From positions 92,933 through 156,932 of the forward strand of contig NZ_KB899917.1 in the NCBI RefSeq assembly GCF_000378465.1: a DNA stretch of 64,000 nucleotides. The letters are read 5' to 3'. This DNA is from Elioraea tepidiphila DSM 17972 (GTDB taxonomy: Bacteria; Pseudomonadota; Alphaproteobacteria; Acetobacterales; Acetobacteraceae). Below, piece by piece: positions 1 to 8,337 of this stretch (positions are counted from its first letter, which is position 1; every line of letters starts with the position of its first letter). Under the pieces are notes generated by a model. The model was given only the letters and a program-made list of their open reading frames with translations, searched no databases and had not been told where the DNA came from. Position numbers and translations under genes: made by a program.

Positions 1-2073
1 CTGATGCAGGATCGCATTGTTCGGGATCGCGCGCAGCTCGCGCGGATGGCTGATCATCGCCGGCCCGCCCAGCCCGTCGGTCTGGCGCTTGGCCGGGCGC
101 GAGCCGGTGGGATCGAGCAGCGCGGGGCCGAACGCGCCGAGCAGCGCCGCATAGCCGGGATCGAGCACCAGCGCCTCGACGGCGGCGCGCATGGAGCCGA
201 AGAACTCGGCCGCGTAATCGGCCTCGGTGTAGATCGGATCATCGGCCGTCGCGGGCGGGACGAACAGGTGCTCGGCGATCCGCGCCACCGAGGCGGTCGC
301 GAGCGCCGGCGTGCCGAACAGCAGATACCCGTCCGAGCCCTGGAAGCTCGACTCCTCGCGCACCGACAGCCCGGCCTCGGCGAAGCGCGCGCGCGAGTGC
401 ACGGGCGCGAGATATTCGAGCCGATCCGCGAGGCTGGTCGGGTGCGCCCCGCGGCCGATCGACTCGCCATGGGTGTTGAACAGCACCAGGTCGAGCCCGC
501 CGAGATCGAAACGGCGCAGCGTCTCGGCGAGCTTCAGCCGCAGCCGCTCGATCAGGAACGAGGCGGCGGGCTGGCCGACGAACCGCCCCGAGTCCGAGTA
601 GCCGAATTGCAGGCAGAGCCGTCCGAGACGCCTGAGATAGGCGCGGAAATGAGGCGAACGCAGCGCCTCCTCGAGCACGCGCGCGCCGTGCTCCAGCCCC
701 TCGGGCGTCTCGAACAGCGGGCTGATCTCGACCCGATCCTCCACACCGAAACGGCGGGCGAGCCAGAGTGCGGCGAGCAGCGTGTAGCCCGTCTCGGTCT
801 CGGCGATCAGGAACCGGATCGGCTGCGACCCGTCGATGTGCTTCAGGATCTGCGCAACCGTCATCATCAGCCGCGCCGCGGAGGACTGCTCGGCGAGGAT
901 GGCGCCGAAATCCACCGGCACGGTCTCAACCGAATCGAGTGCCGCGTTGATCGCGGCGACCAGGCCGCGCCGGCGCGCGCGATCCTCCGGCGCGGCATCG
1001 AAGCCCAGGCGGTGGCGCAGCGCGTTGTGCACCTGCTGCGCGTTCAGCCGCACATGCGTGTGGGCCAGGGACAGCCCGTGCGAGACGAGGCCGGCGCGCG
1101 CGACCACGAGCCCGAGCCGCGCCGCCTCGTCGGCCTCGGCGATCGCAGCGTCGAACTGGGCCTGCACGGCCTCGATCCCGGTCAGCGCGGTCTCGCGCCC
1201 GGCGATCAGGGCGCGAGCGAAACGCTGCACCTCCTCCGGCTCGGGCGTCGTGCCGACGGGGCAGAGGGTGAGCTGCCGGTCGGTCTCGGCCAGCGCGGCG
1301 GCGAGCGTGTCCGCAAGCGGGCCGGGCGGGACGGCGGCGGCGAGCCGCGCCAGCCCCATCGCCTTCATGCGCAGACGGAAGCGGATCGTGTCGGCCCAGC
1401 CGATATCGGTGCGCCCGTCGGTGTCGTAGCCGACCCAGGAGGCCACCAGCACCGGCGTGGGGTTGAGCGCCATCCAGCGATCGGGCCACGTCCGCCGCGC
1501 CGCGGCGACCAGGGCGGAGACCAGCGCATCGATCGCATCGCGCGCATGCGCGATCGCGCCGGCGGCCTGGGCGAACTCCTCCTCCAGCGTGATCGGCGCG
1601 GGGCGGTGCGCCGGCGGCGCGGCGTGGCACGCGCTCTCGTCATGCGCGGCGCGCGCGAGCAAGGCGGCCGCAGGGAACGGCATGGAGAAGGTCGGGTGCG
1701 CGGTGAACACCGCCGCATAGCGCGGGCGCTCGACCGCGGCTCGGAAACCGGCCCAGGGCACCGGGCTGTCGGCGGGGTCTGGGCGGACGATGCGCGCGGC
1801 AATGCGATCGAACTGATCGGTTCCGGTCTCGCCGACATAGCGCGCGAGACGCTGGGCCCGGTCGCGGAACGCCTCGTCGGCCAGCCGGCGCAGCGCCGCG
1901 GCGAGCGAGGCCTCGTTCAGCGCGCCGTCGTCGATCCGCCGGCTGATGCCGAGGGCGACGGACAGCACCGGGTTGCCGAACGGATCGGTCGCGGCGGCGG
2001 CGCGCGCGCGCGCGGTCAGCCCGAGCAGGTCCTCGACCGCGGCATCGAGAAAGGGGGTCGGGGCGGTGTCCAC
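1..2073 (-). CDS. ppc: Phosphoenolpyruvate carboxylase, 3' end beyond window
   Basis: Carboxylates phosphoenolpyruvate to oxaloacetate, an anaplerotic cytoplasmic step. About 691 residues are visible and the C-terminus lies outside the window. Seen: TAHPT near residues 124-128 (the catalytic His loop), later GYSDSGR, then GSRPAKR and LRAIP near the visible end, all PEPC landmarks in the right order. The first motif reads TAHPTF rather than the canonical TAHPTE, and the LRAIP motif continues into NNAIL rather than the WIFAWTQ of enterobacterial enzymes, so this is a divergent, alphaproteobacterial-type PEPC. The start is a GTG at 2073. No convincing Shine-Dalgarno sequence precedes it, but no other in-frame start lies just upstream. 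Divergent from the GMC oxidoreductase across about 100 bp. Confidence 0.88.
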   Translation of the reverse strand, partial: MDTAPTPFLDAAVEDLLGLTARARAAAATDPFGNPVLSVALGISRRIDDGALNEASLAAALRRLADEAFRDRAQRLARYVGETGTDQFDRIAARIVRPDPADSPVPWAGFRAAVERPRYAAVFTAHPTFSMPFPAAALLARAAHDESACHAAPPAHRPAPITLEEEFAQAAGAIAHARDAIDALVSALVAAARRTWPDRWMALNPTPVLVASWVGYDTDGRTDIGWADTIRFRLRMKAMGLARLAAAVPPGPLADTLAAALAETDRQLTLCPVGTTPEPEEVQRFARALIAGRETALTGIEAVQAQFDAAIAEADEAARLGLVVARAGLVSHGLSLAHTHVRLNAQQVHNALRHRLGFDAAPEDRARRRGLVAAINAALDSVETVPVDFGAILAEQSSAARLMMTVAQILKHIDGSQPIRFLIAETETGYTLLAALWLARRFGVEDRVEISPLFETPEGLEHGARVLEEALRSPHFRAYLRRLGRLCLQFGYSDSGRFVGQPAASFLIERLRLKLAETLRRFDLGGLDLVLFNTHGESIGRGAHPTSLADRLEYLAPVHSRARFAEAGLSVREESSFQGSDGYLLFGTPALATASVARIAEHLFVPPATADDPIYTEADYAAEFFGSMRAAVEALVLDPGYAALLGAFGPALLDPTGSRPAKRQTDGLGGPAMISHPRELRAIPNNAILHQ

Positions 2074-2171
2074 GGGAGGGCATTGTGCACCTGCGAAGGC
2101 GGCGAATGCCAGCACCCGTTGACCCCGGACCGCACGCCGATACCGTTCGCGCGCCACAGGCGGAGGGCAGC

Positions 2172-3779
2172 GTGAGCGAGGGTTCCGAGTCGGACTACGT
2201 GATCGTCGGCGGCGGCAGCGCGGGCTGCGTGCTGGCCGCGCGGCTCTCCGAGGATCCGTCGGTGACGGTGACGCTGCTCGAGGCCGGGCCGGAGGACCGG
2301 CACCACTGGATCCACATCCCGGCCGGCTATGCCAAGCTGTTCATCTCGGGCCAGTTCGACTGGAAATACGAGACCGAGCCCGATCCGGAACTGCACGACC
2401 GGCGCATCAAGTGGCCGCGCGGCAAGGTGCTGGGCGGGTCGGGCTCGATCAACGGGCTCGTGTTCCTGCGCGGCAGCCCCCGCGACTACGACCGCTGGGC
2501 GCAGGCGGGCGCGCGCGGCTGGTCCTACGAGGCGTGCCTGCCCGCCTTCAAGGCGATCGAGACCTGGGAAGGGCCGCCGTCGGCGCTGCACGGCACGGAG
2601 GGGCCGATCCGCAACGGGCCCACGCGCGACCTCTCGCCGGCCGGACGCGCCTTCGTCGCCGCGTGCCAAGCGGCAGGGCAGCCGGCCTGCCCGGACTTCA
2701 ACGGCGCCTGGTACGAAGGCGTCGCGCCCAACCCGCTGAACGTGAGCGGCGGGCGGCGCATCAGCTCGGCGCGCGCCTATCTGAAGCCGGCGCGGTCGCG
2801 GCCGAACCTGCGCGTGCTGACCGGCGTGCGCGCGCATCGCATCGCGATCGCCGAGGGCCGGGCGCGCGCGGTGGAAGGCCGCGGACCGGGCGGGGCGGCG
2901 CGCTGGGCGGCGCGGCGCGAGGTGATCGTGAGCGCCGGTACGATCGAGAGCCCGAAGCTGCTGATGCTGTCGGGTATCGGCGACGCGGCGACGCTGGCGG
3001 CGTTCGGCATCGCGCCGGTGCTCGACGCGCGCGGGGTCGGGCGCAACCTCCAGGACCATCTCGTGGTGCGCATGCCGTTCCGCACGCGCGCGGCCGGCAC
3101 GATGAACGAGTACACCGCCTCGTGGCTCGGCTATCTGCGCATGGGCGCGCGCTGGCTGTTCGCGCGGCGCGGCCCGCTCGCGGTCGGCGCCTCGGAGGCG
3201 TCGCTGTTCGCCCGCGTCACCCCCGGCGCCGAGGAGCCGGACCTGCAGATCCAGTTCATCAATTTCAGCTTCACCACCCTGGCCGAGGGGCTGCATCCGC
3301 ATCCCGGCATCGCCTTCGTGGTCGGGCAGTGCCGGCCCGACAGCCGCGGCGAGATCACGCTCGCCTCGGCCGATCCGGAAGCGCCGCCGCGCATCATCCC
3401 GAACTACCTCACCGCACCCAACGACCTGCATGTCACCGTAGAGGGCGTGAAGCTCACGCGCCGGATCGTCGCCAGCCAGCCGCTTGCCGGGCTCGTAGAG
3501 GAGGAGCTGCTGCCAGGCCGCGCCGTGGCGAGCGATGCCGCGATCGCGGACTGGGTGCGCTCGGCCGCCTCGACCGTCTATCACCCCTGCGGAACGGTGC
3601 GGATGGGCGACGATGACGCGGCGCCGCTCGACACGCGGCTGCGGGTGAAGGGTGTCGCGGGGCTGCGCGTGGTGGATGCGAGCGTGTTCCCGCTCGTGCC
3701 GTCGTCCAACATCCAGCCGGCGGTGCTGATGGTGGCGGAGCGGGCGTCCGCGATGATCCGCGAGGATGCGCGCGGCTGA
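2172..3779 (+). CDS. GMC-family FAD oxidoreductase (choline/alcohol dehydrogenase-like)
   Basis: FAD-dependent oxidation of an alcohol substrate, 535 aa, the usual length for choline dehydrogenase-like GMC enzymes. Seen: the N-terminal dinucleotide fold VIVGGGSAGCVLAARL, GMC signature 1 (KVLGGSGSINGLVFLRG), signature 2 (SAGTIESPKLLMLSGIG), and the C-terminal catalytic region with YHPCGTVRMG (active-site His) and VPSSNIQPA (Asn). The GTG at 2172 was chosen because GGAGGG sits 6-7 nt upstream; the open frame extends further 5' but without family homology. The exact alcohol cannot be read from sequence. The gene stands alone, with its stop 3 bp from the convergent aminotransferase. Confidence 0.9.
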   Translation: MSEGSESDYVIVGGGSAGCVLAARLSEDPSVTVTLLEAGPEDRHHWIHIPAGYAKLFISGQFDWKYETEPDPELHDRRIKWPRGKVLGGSGSINGLVFLRGSPRDYDRWAQAGARGWSYEACLPAFKAIETWEGPPSALHGTEGPIRNGPTRDLSPAGRAFVAACQAAGQPACPDFNGAWYEGVAPNPLNVSGGRRISSARAYLKPARSRPNLRVLTGVRAHRIAIAEGRARAVEGRGPGGAARWAARREVIVSAGTIESPKLLMLSGIGDAATLAAFGIAPVLDARGVGRNLQDHLVVRMPFRTRAAGTMNEYTASWLGYLRMGARWLFARRGPLAVGASEASLFARVTPGAEEPDLQIQFINFSFTTLAEGLHPHPGIAFVVGQCRPDSRGEITLASADPEAPPRIIPNYLTAPNDLHVTVEGVKLTRRIVASQPLAGLVEEELLPGRAVASDAAIADWVRSAASTVYHPCGTVRMGDDDAAPLDTRLRVKGVAGLRVVDASVFPLVPSSNIQPAVLMVAERASAMIREDARG

Positions 3780-3782
3780 CCG

Positions 3783-4922
3783 TCAGCCGAGCGCGCGGAT
3801 CGCGGCGCAGACCTGATCGACCTGCGCGTCGGTCAGTTCCGGGAACATCGGCAAGCTGAGCACCTCGGCGGCTGCGCGTTCCGTCTCGCGGCAGGCGGCG
3901 GGGCCGAGGGCGACGCGCCCGCGATAGGCCGGCTGGGCGTGCACCGGCATCGGATAGTGCACGTTGGTGCCGATGCCGCGCGCGCGGAACTGCGCCTGCA
4001 CGCCAGCGCGGTCGGCGCAGCGGATCACGTATTGATGGAAGACATGCGTCGTGCCGGGCCGGCGCGCCGGCGGGGAGAAACCTGTGCCCGCGAGCGCCGC
4101 GTCGTAGCGCGCGGCGATCGCCTGCCGACGTGCATTCGCCGCATCGAGATGCGCGAGCTTCACGGCCAGGATCGCCGCCTGCACCTCGTCGAGCCGCGAG
4201 TTCACGCCCGCGAGGTCGCTGATGTAGCGCTCCTTCCAGCCGTACTGTCGCAGCGCCGCGATCCTGTCCGCGAGCGCCGTATCGTCGGTCGTCAGCACAC
4301 CGCCATCGCCGAGCGCGCCGAGGTTCTTGGTCGGATAGAGGCTGAACGCGGCGGCGCGGCCGAGCGTGCCCGCCTTGCGGTTGCCCACCGTCGCGCCGTG
4401 GCACTGCGCGCAATCCTCGATCACGGAGGCGCCGTGGCGATCCGCGATCGCGATGATCTCCGCGATCGCCGCGGGCTGGCCGTAGAGATGCACCGGGATC
4501 ACCGCGCGGATCGGCGGCAGCCCGGCGGGCGGGTCGCGCAGCACCGCCTCCAGCTCTGCCGGATCCATCGTGTACGTCGCCGGATCGATGTCGATCAGCA
4601 CCGGTGTCGCGCCGATCATCTCGATCGCCGCGACGGTCGCCACGGCCGTGTGCGACACGGTCGCCACCGCGGAACCGGGGCCGATGCCGAGGCCGCGCAG
4701 GATCAGCGCCAGCGCGTCGGTGCCGTTCGCGACGCCGATCGCGCGCGCGGCACCCTGCCAGCGCGCGAACGCCTCCTCGAAGGCCGCGCACTCGCGGCCG
4801 AGGATGTACCAGCCGGACTCCAGCACGCGCGCGACCGCCGCATCGATCGACGCCTTCAGCGCGCGGTAGGACGCGCCGGGATCGGCCTGCGGCACGGTGA
4901 CGGGTGGGGTCGGAACGTTCAT
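3783..4922 (-). CDS. DegT/DnrJ/EryC1/StrS-type PLP aminotransferase
   Basis: Sugar-nucleotide aminotransferase family (keto sugar to amino sugar), 379 aa. Seen: GVANGTDAL near residue 63, VIPVHLYGQPA, VIEDCAQCHGA near 167, and SLYPTKNLGALGDGG with the probable PLP lysine at residue 199. It lies 11 bp downstream of an NAD-dependent epimerase/dehydratase gene on the same strand. The two probably act in sequence on a nucleotide-activated sugar for surface polysaccharide or glycosylation. No glycosyltransferase is next to them, so the pathway is open. ATG start at 4922. Confidence 0.9.
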   Translation of the reverse strand: MNVPTPPVTVPQADPGASYRALKASIDAAVARVLESGWYILGRECAAFEEAFARWQGAARAIGVANGTDALALILRGLGIGPGSAVATVSHTAVATVAAIEMIGATPVLIDIDPATYTMDPAELEAVLRDPPAGLPPIRAVIPVHLYGQPAAIAEIIAIADRHGASVIEDCAQCHGATVGNRKAGTLGRAAAFSLYPTKNLGALGDGGVLTTDDTALADRIAALRQYGWKERYISDLAGVNSRLDEVQAAILAVKLAHLDAANARRQAIAARYDAALAGTGFSPPARRPGTTHVFHQYVIRCADRAGVQAQFRARGIGTNVHYPMPVHAQPAYRGRVALGPAACRETERAAAEVLSLPMFPELTDAQVDQVCAAIRALG

Positions 4923-4933
4923 GACACGGTCTT

Positions 4934-5899
4934 TCAGAGATAGCGGTCGAGACGTGGGCGGAACCAGGCGAGCGTGCGGCGGAGCCCGTCGTCGAGCTTC
5001 ACGCGCGGCATCCAGCCGGTGGCGGCGCGGAAGCGGGAGTCGTCGGCGACATAGCTGCCGATGTCGATCTTCGCCCGGTCGGCCGGGAAGTCCTTCACGA
5101 CATAGCGCCCGCCGCCGTTCGCCGCGACCAGTGCCTCGGCGAGATCGCGGAGCGAGACGGGCGGCGCGCCGCCGAGATTGTAGGCGCCCGCCGGCGCATC
5201 CGCCGCAGCCAGGAAGGCTTCCGCCACGTCATCGGCATAGGCGAGGTCGCGCGTCTGCTCGCCGCCCCAGACCTCGAACGCCTCGCCCTCCAGCACGCGC
5301 CGCACCCAGAGGCCGAGGAAGGTCTGGCGGTGGTCCTTCACCCTGAGCCCCGGCCCGTAGCAGTTGGTGAGGCGCAGCGAGACCACCGGCCGGCCATGCA
5401 CCTTGCGCTCCAGCAGCCAGTACTGCTCGGCCGCCCATTTGCTCACCGCATTGGCGTCGGGCGGGTCGATCGGATGGTCCTCGTTGACGGGCAGCGCGCG
5501 CGGCCGGCCATAGAGCTGGCGCGTCGAGGCGTGCACCACCCGCGCCGCCGGCGCGGCCGTCCGCGCGGCCAGGATCAGCCGCAGCGTCGCATCCGCGTTC
5601 TGCGCGAGATCGCCGCGCGGATCGGCCTGGCTGCCCATGTGCGAGGTCTGCGCCGCGAGATGGAAGATCGCCGCCGCGCCGGCGAGCGCGTCCTCCAGCG
5701 CGTCGTGCCGCAGATCGGCGCGGATCACCCGCAGGTCGAGCCCTTCCAGGTTCGCCGCGTTCGCGCCCGTCTCGGGCAGGAAGGCGTCGATCACCGTCAC
5801 GCGGGCGCCGCGCGCGACCAGCGCCCGCGCCAAGGCCGAGCCGAGAAATCCCGCACCGCCGGTGATGACAGCCCCGGCCCCCGTCCAGTCCATGCCCAT
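4934..5899 (-). CDS. NAD-dependent sugar-nucleotide epimerase/dehydratase-like SDR
   Basis: Extended short-chain dehydrogenase of the UDP-glucose 4-epimerase group, 321 aa from the ATG at 5899, which follows GAGGGACG. A second ATG two codons later and an upstream ATG at 5923 are alternatives. Seen: GGAGFLG Rossmann motif near the N-terminus, HLAAQTS, STRQLYG, and a core reading NAVSK where the family normally has YxxxK. The Tyr position is therefore Asn (about residue 150) while the Lys (about 154) is kept. Variants of this kind occur in some sugar-nucleotide epimerase-like families, so it may still be active by another route. First gene of a two-gene operon with the aminotransferase. Confidence 0.85.
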   Translation of the reverse strand: MGMDWTGAGAVITGGAGFLGSALARALVARGARVTVIDAFLPETGANAANLEGLDLRVIRADLRHDALEDALAGAAAIFHLAAQTSHMGSQADPRGDLAQNADATLRLILAARTAAPAARVVHASTRQLYGRPRALPVNEDHPIDPPDANAVSKWAAEQYWLLERKVHGRPVVSLRLTNCYGPGLRVKDHRQTFLGLWVRRVLEGEAFEVWGGEQTRDLAYADDVAEAFLAAADAPAGAYNLGGAPPVSLRDLAEALVAANGGGRYVVKDFPADRAKIDIGSYVADDSRFRAATGWMPRVKLDDGLRRTLAWFRPRLDRYL

Positions 5900-5948
5900 C
5901 GTCCCTCGGCCCGGAGTCACCACGGCGGCATGGCCGATTGATGGCGCA

Positions 5949-6866
5949 TCAGCGCTCGTCGCGGCCGCGGCTCGCGCTCATGATCTCGGCGAAGCCGAAC
6001 AGCAGCAGCAGCACGCCGAGGACCGCCTGGATCGAGGCGAGTGCGCGCGCCGCCGGGGCGAAGGGAACGACGTCGCCATAGCCGATGGTCGAGAGCGTCA
6101 CGACCGAGAAGTAGAGCGCCTCGGCGAAGCTCATCTCGCGCGGCTGGCCGGCGAAGCTCAGCAGCGGACCGGGGGTCGCCTCGTCGACCAGCCGGTAGAT
6201 GCAGGCGAAGACGATCACCAGCAGCGAATAGAGGGTCAGGAAGGCGAAGGTCGGGATCAGCAGGCGCCGGATACGGGCGAAGAACGTCTCGAACAGCAGC
6301 GAGGCATCCAGCAGGAAGGCGACGACGTCGCGGCTCGCCGCCGCGACCACGAGCGAGACCGCCGCCATGGCGACAAGCAGGATCGCCTCCTCCGCGGCGC
6401 GGCCAGGCGCGACCTCCGGCACCGCGAAGCTGGCGGCGCCGATGAGCGTGATCGGCACCAGCCAGGCGAGCAGGCGCGGGAAATGGGCCGTCTCGCGCAG
6501 CCGTTCGCTCGCGACCAAGGCAGCGAGCGTGGCCCGGTGGCGCCCGGCGGAGGCAAGGAAGGCAAGCACGGGCAGGATGAAGCCGAGATAGCCGACCGGG
6601 GTGCGCACGTGCGCGAAGTTGCTTTCGGAGAAGAAGGTGAACAGTGTCGCGTAGACCGCGAGCCCGTTCGCCAGCGCGACCGCGAAATGCAGCCCGCCGG
6701 GGAACAGGACGTAGAAGAAGCCGAAGCCGGCTGCCGCGGTCGCAAGCAGGAGGGCCGCGAAGCTCGGGTCGCTGGGCCGCGCGGCAACGCCGACCAGCAG
6801 CGCGAGCGCCGCCGTGAAGGCGACCGCGCGCCACCAGCGCCGATCGATCCTGGCCGTGCGGTTCAC
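5949..6866 (-). CDS. Two-pore-helix potassium-channel-like membrane protein
   Basis: Membrane protein of 305 aa with several N-terminal hydrophobic segments. The C-terminal pore module is helix, re-entrant loop with TIGYGD (residues 260-265, the K+ selectivity filter), then a last helix. Related to bacterial 'ion channel' (Ion_trans_2) proteins. No RCK or cyclic-nucleotide domain is present. The GTG at 6866 is the chosen start, with a GGAGG about 12 nt upstream, longer than ideal, so the start is uncertain. Upstream reading frame is the shadow of the divergent antiporter gene. Likely role is K+ conductance across the inner membrane. The neighbouring antiporter genes suggest a loose ion-homeostasis neighbourhood. 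Confidence 0.8.
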   Translation of the reverse strand: MNRTARIDRRWWRAVAFTAALALLVGVAARPSDPSFAALLLATAAAGFGFFYVLFPGGLHFAVALANGLAVYATLFTFFSESNFAHVRTPVGYLGFILPVLAFLASAGRHRATLAALVASERLRETAHFPRLLAWLVPITLIGAASFAVPEVAPGRAAEEAILLVAMAAVSLVVAAASRDVVAFLLDASLLFETFFARIRRLLIPTFAFLTLYSLLVIVFACIYRLVDEATPGPLLSFAGQPREMSFAEALYFSVVTLSTIGYGDVVPFAPAARALASIQAVLGVLLLLFGFAEIMSASRGRDER

Positions 6867-7190
6867 GGGTCCGTCCGACCTCCGGGTGGTCGAAGGCCGA
6901 TGCGTGGGATCCGCGGCACACCGTGCCGCAGCGGTGGTTCCAGCTTCGCCACTCCAGCACGGGCCCCGAGCGCGGCGCCGATCATCCCCATCCCTGGCAT
7001 CGCAAACGGCGCCGCGCCAGAAGGCGGCGGGCCTACTCGCCGTCATGGATGCCGGCGAGCATGGCCGATTGATGGCGGCGGAACGCCGGAGATCGGTGAC
7101 ATTGCAATCCCTCGGACGGGACCGCACATCGAGGCAGCCAGCGGCGGCGAGCATCGAGCGGGGAGGCAGCCCGATCACGGGCGGGACGCG
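6867..7190. other. Divergent intergenic region, channel gene / antiporter remnant
   Basis: About 320 bp separating the minus-strand channel gene from the plus-strand antiporter gene. Both promoters should lie here. I see no tRNA, no strong hairpin with a U tract and no clear sigma-70 boxes; the base composition is as GC-rich as the flanks. Open frames crossing it are antisense shadows. Confidence 0.5.
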
Positions 7191-8337
7191 ATGGACTGGA
7201 TCTTCACGACCATCTTCATCGGCGCCGCGCTGATCGTCCTCTCCGTCTTCACCAGCCTGATCGCCTTCCGGTTCGGCACGCCGCTGTTGCTGTTCTTCCT
7301 CGGCATCGGCCTGCTGGTCGGCGAGGACGGGCTCGGGCTGCAGTTCGACGATGCCGCGAGCGCCTATTTCGTCGGCAGCCTCGCCCTGGCGGTGATCCTG
7401 TTCGATTCCGGCTTCAGCACGCGCTGGCGCACCTTCCGCCAGGCCGCCGGCCCGGCGGTCGTGCTGGCGACGCTCGGCGTGCTGCTGACGACCGCGCTGC
7501 TGGGGGCCTGCATCCATTACATCTTCAGCGCCCCCTGGCCGGAATCCCTGCTGATCAGCGCGATCGTCAGCTCGACCGACGCGGCGGCGGTGTTCTTCCT
7601 GCTGCGCACCGGTGGCATCACGATCAAGGAGAGCGTGCGCGCCACGCTGGAGGTCGAATCGGGCTCGAACGACCCGATGGCGGTGTTCCTCACCGTGCTG
7701 CTGGTCGAGCTGGTCGCCGCGGGCGGCGGGGTGGAGCGGCTCACCACCGACCTGCTGGTCGGTTTCGTCACCCAGATGGGGCTCGGGCTCGCCTTCGGTG
7801 TCGCCGGCGGGTTGTTGATCGTGCAGCTCGTCAACCGGGTCGAGCTGGAGAACGCGCTCTACCCGATCGTGGTGCTCGCCGCGGCGCTGGTGCTGTTCTC
7901 GCTCACCGGCGCGCTCGGCGGCAGCGGCTTCCTCGCCGCCTATGTCGCCGGGCTGGTTGCCGGCAACCGGCGGATGCGCGCGCTCCAGAGCCTGCGCCGG
8001 TTCCAGGAGGGCATGACCTGGCTCGCGCAGATCGCGATGTTCCTGATCCTCGGCCTGCTCGCGACCCCGTCGGAGTTCCCCGCCGCCGCGCTATCTCGAC
8101 CGCGAGATCGGCGCGTTCATGCTGGGCCGGCTCGGCGGGTCGGCCGAGATGGGCGATCGCGTGCAGTGCGGGGACGCCGAGCTGGTGGTGCGCGAGGTCG
8201 ATGCCCAGGGGCGCATCACCGAGGTCGGGCTCACGCTCGGCGAGGAGGCCCAGGCCTGGCAGTTGCCGCTGTTCCTGAGCGCGCGCGAGATGCTCGCGCT
8301 CGCGCGCCGGCTGCTCGGGCGCCTCATGCGGCGGTGA
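7191..8337 (+). pseudogene. CPA1 K+(Na+)/H+ antiporter (CvrA/NhaP2-like), internal deletion and frame change
   Basis: The first ~298 codons encode the amino-terminal part of a CPA1 antiporter transmembrane domain: FGTPLLLFFLGIGLLVGEDG, ISAIVSSTDAAAVFFLL and EVESGSNDPMAVFL are family hallmarks. Near 8085-8092 the text jumps, in a different frame, to YLDREIGAFML and a C-terminal cytoplasmic domain (MGDRVQCGDAELVVREVD ... LPLFLSAREML) typical of the end of these transporters, stopping at 8337. Family members are about 570-620 aa. Here roughly 200 residues (last membrane helices and TrkA-C-like region) are missing. If read on in the first frame the protein would end in unrelated Arg-rich sequence at 8468. 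A genuine deletion or an assembly collapse in the GC-rich junction are both possible. The 3' end overlaps the convergent CPA2 gene by 14 bp. Confidence 0.8.

Noticed and set aside
4..2175. 723-codon plus-strand frame
   Set aside because: Arg/Gly/His-rich text with no motif; it is antisense to PEP carboxylase, whose conserved motifs read on the minus strand.
5637..7190. N-terminal extension of the antiporter frame
   Set aside because: It is antisense to the epimerase and channel genes and lacks membrane segments; the ATG at 7191 begins the real homology.
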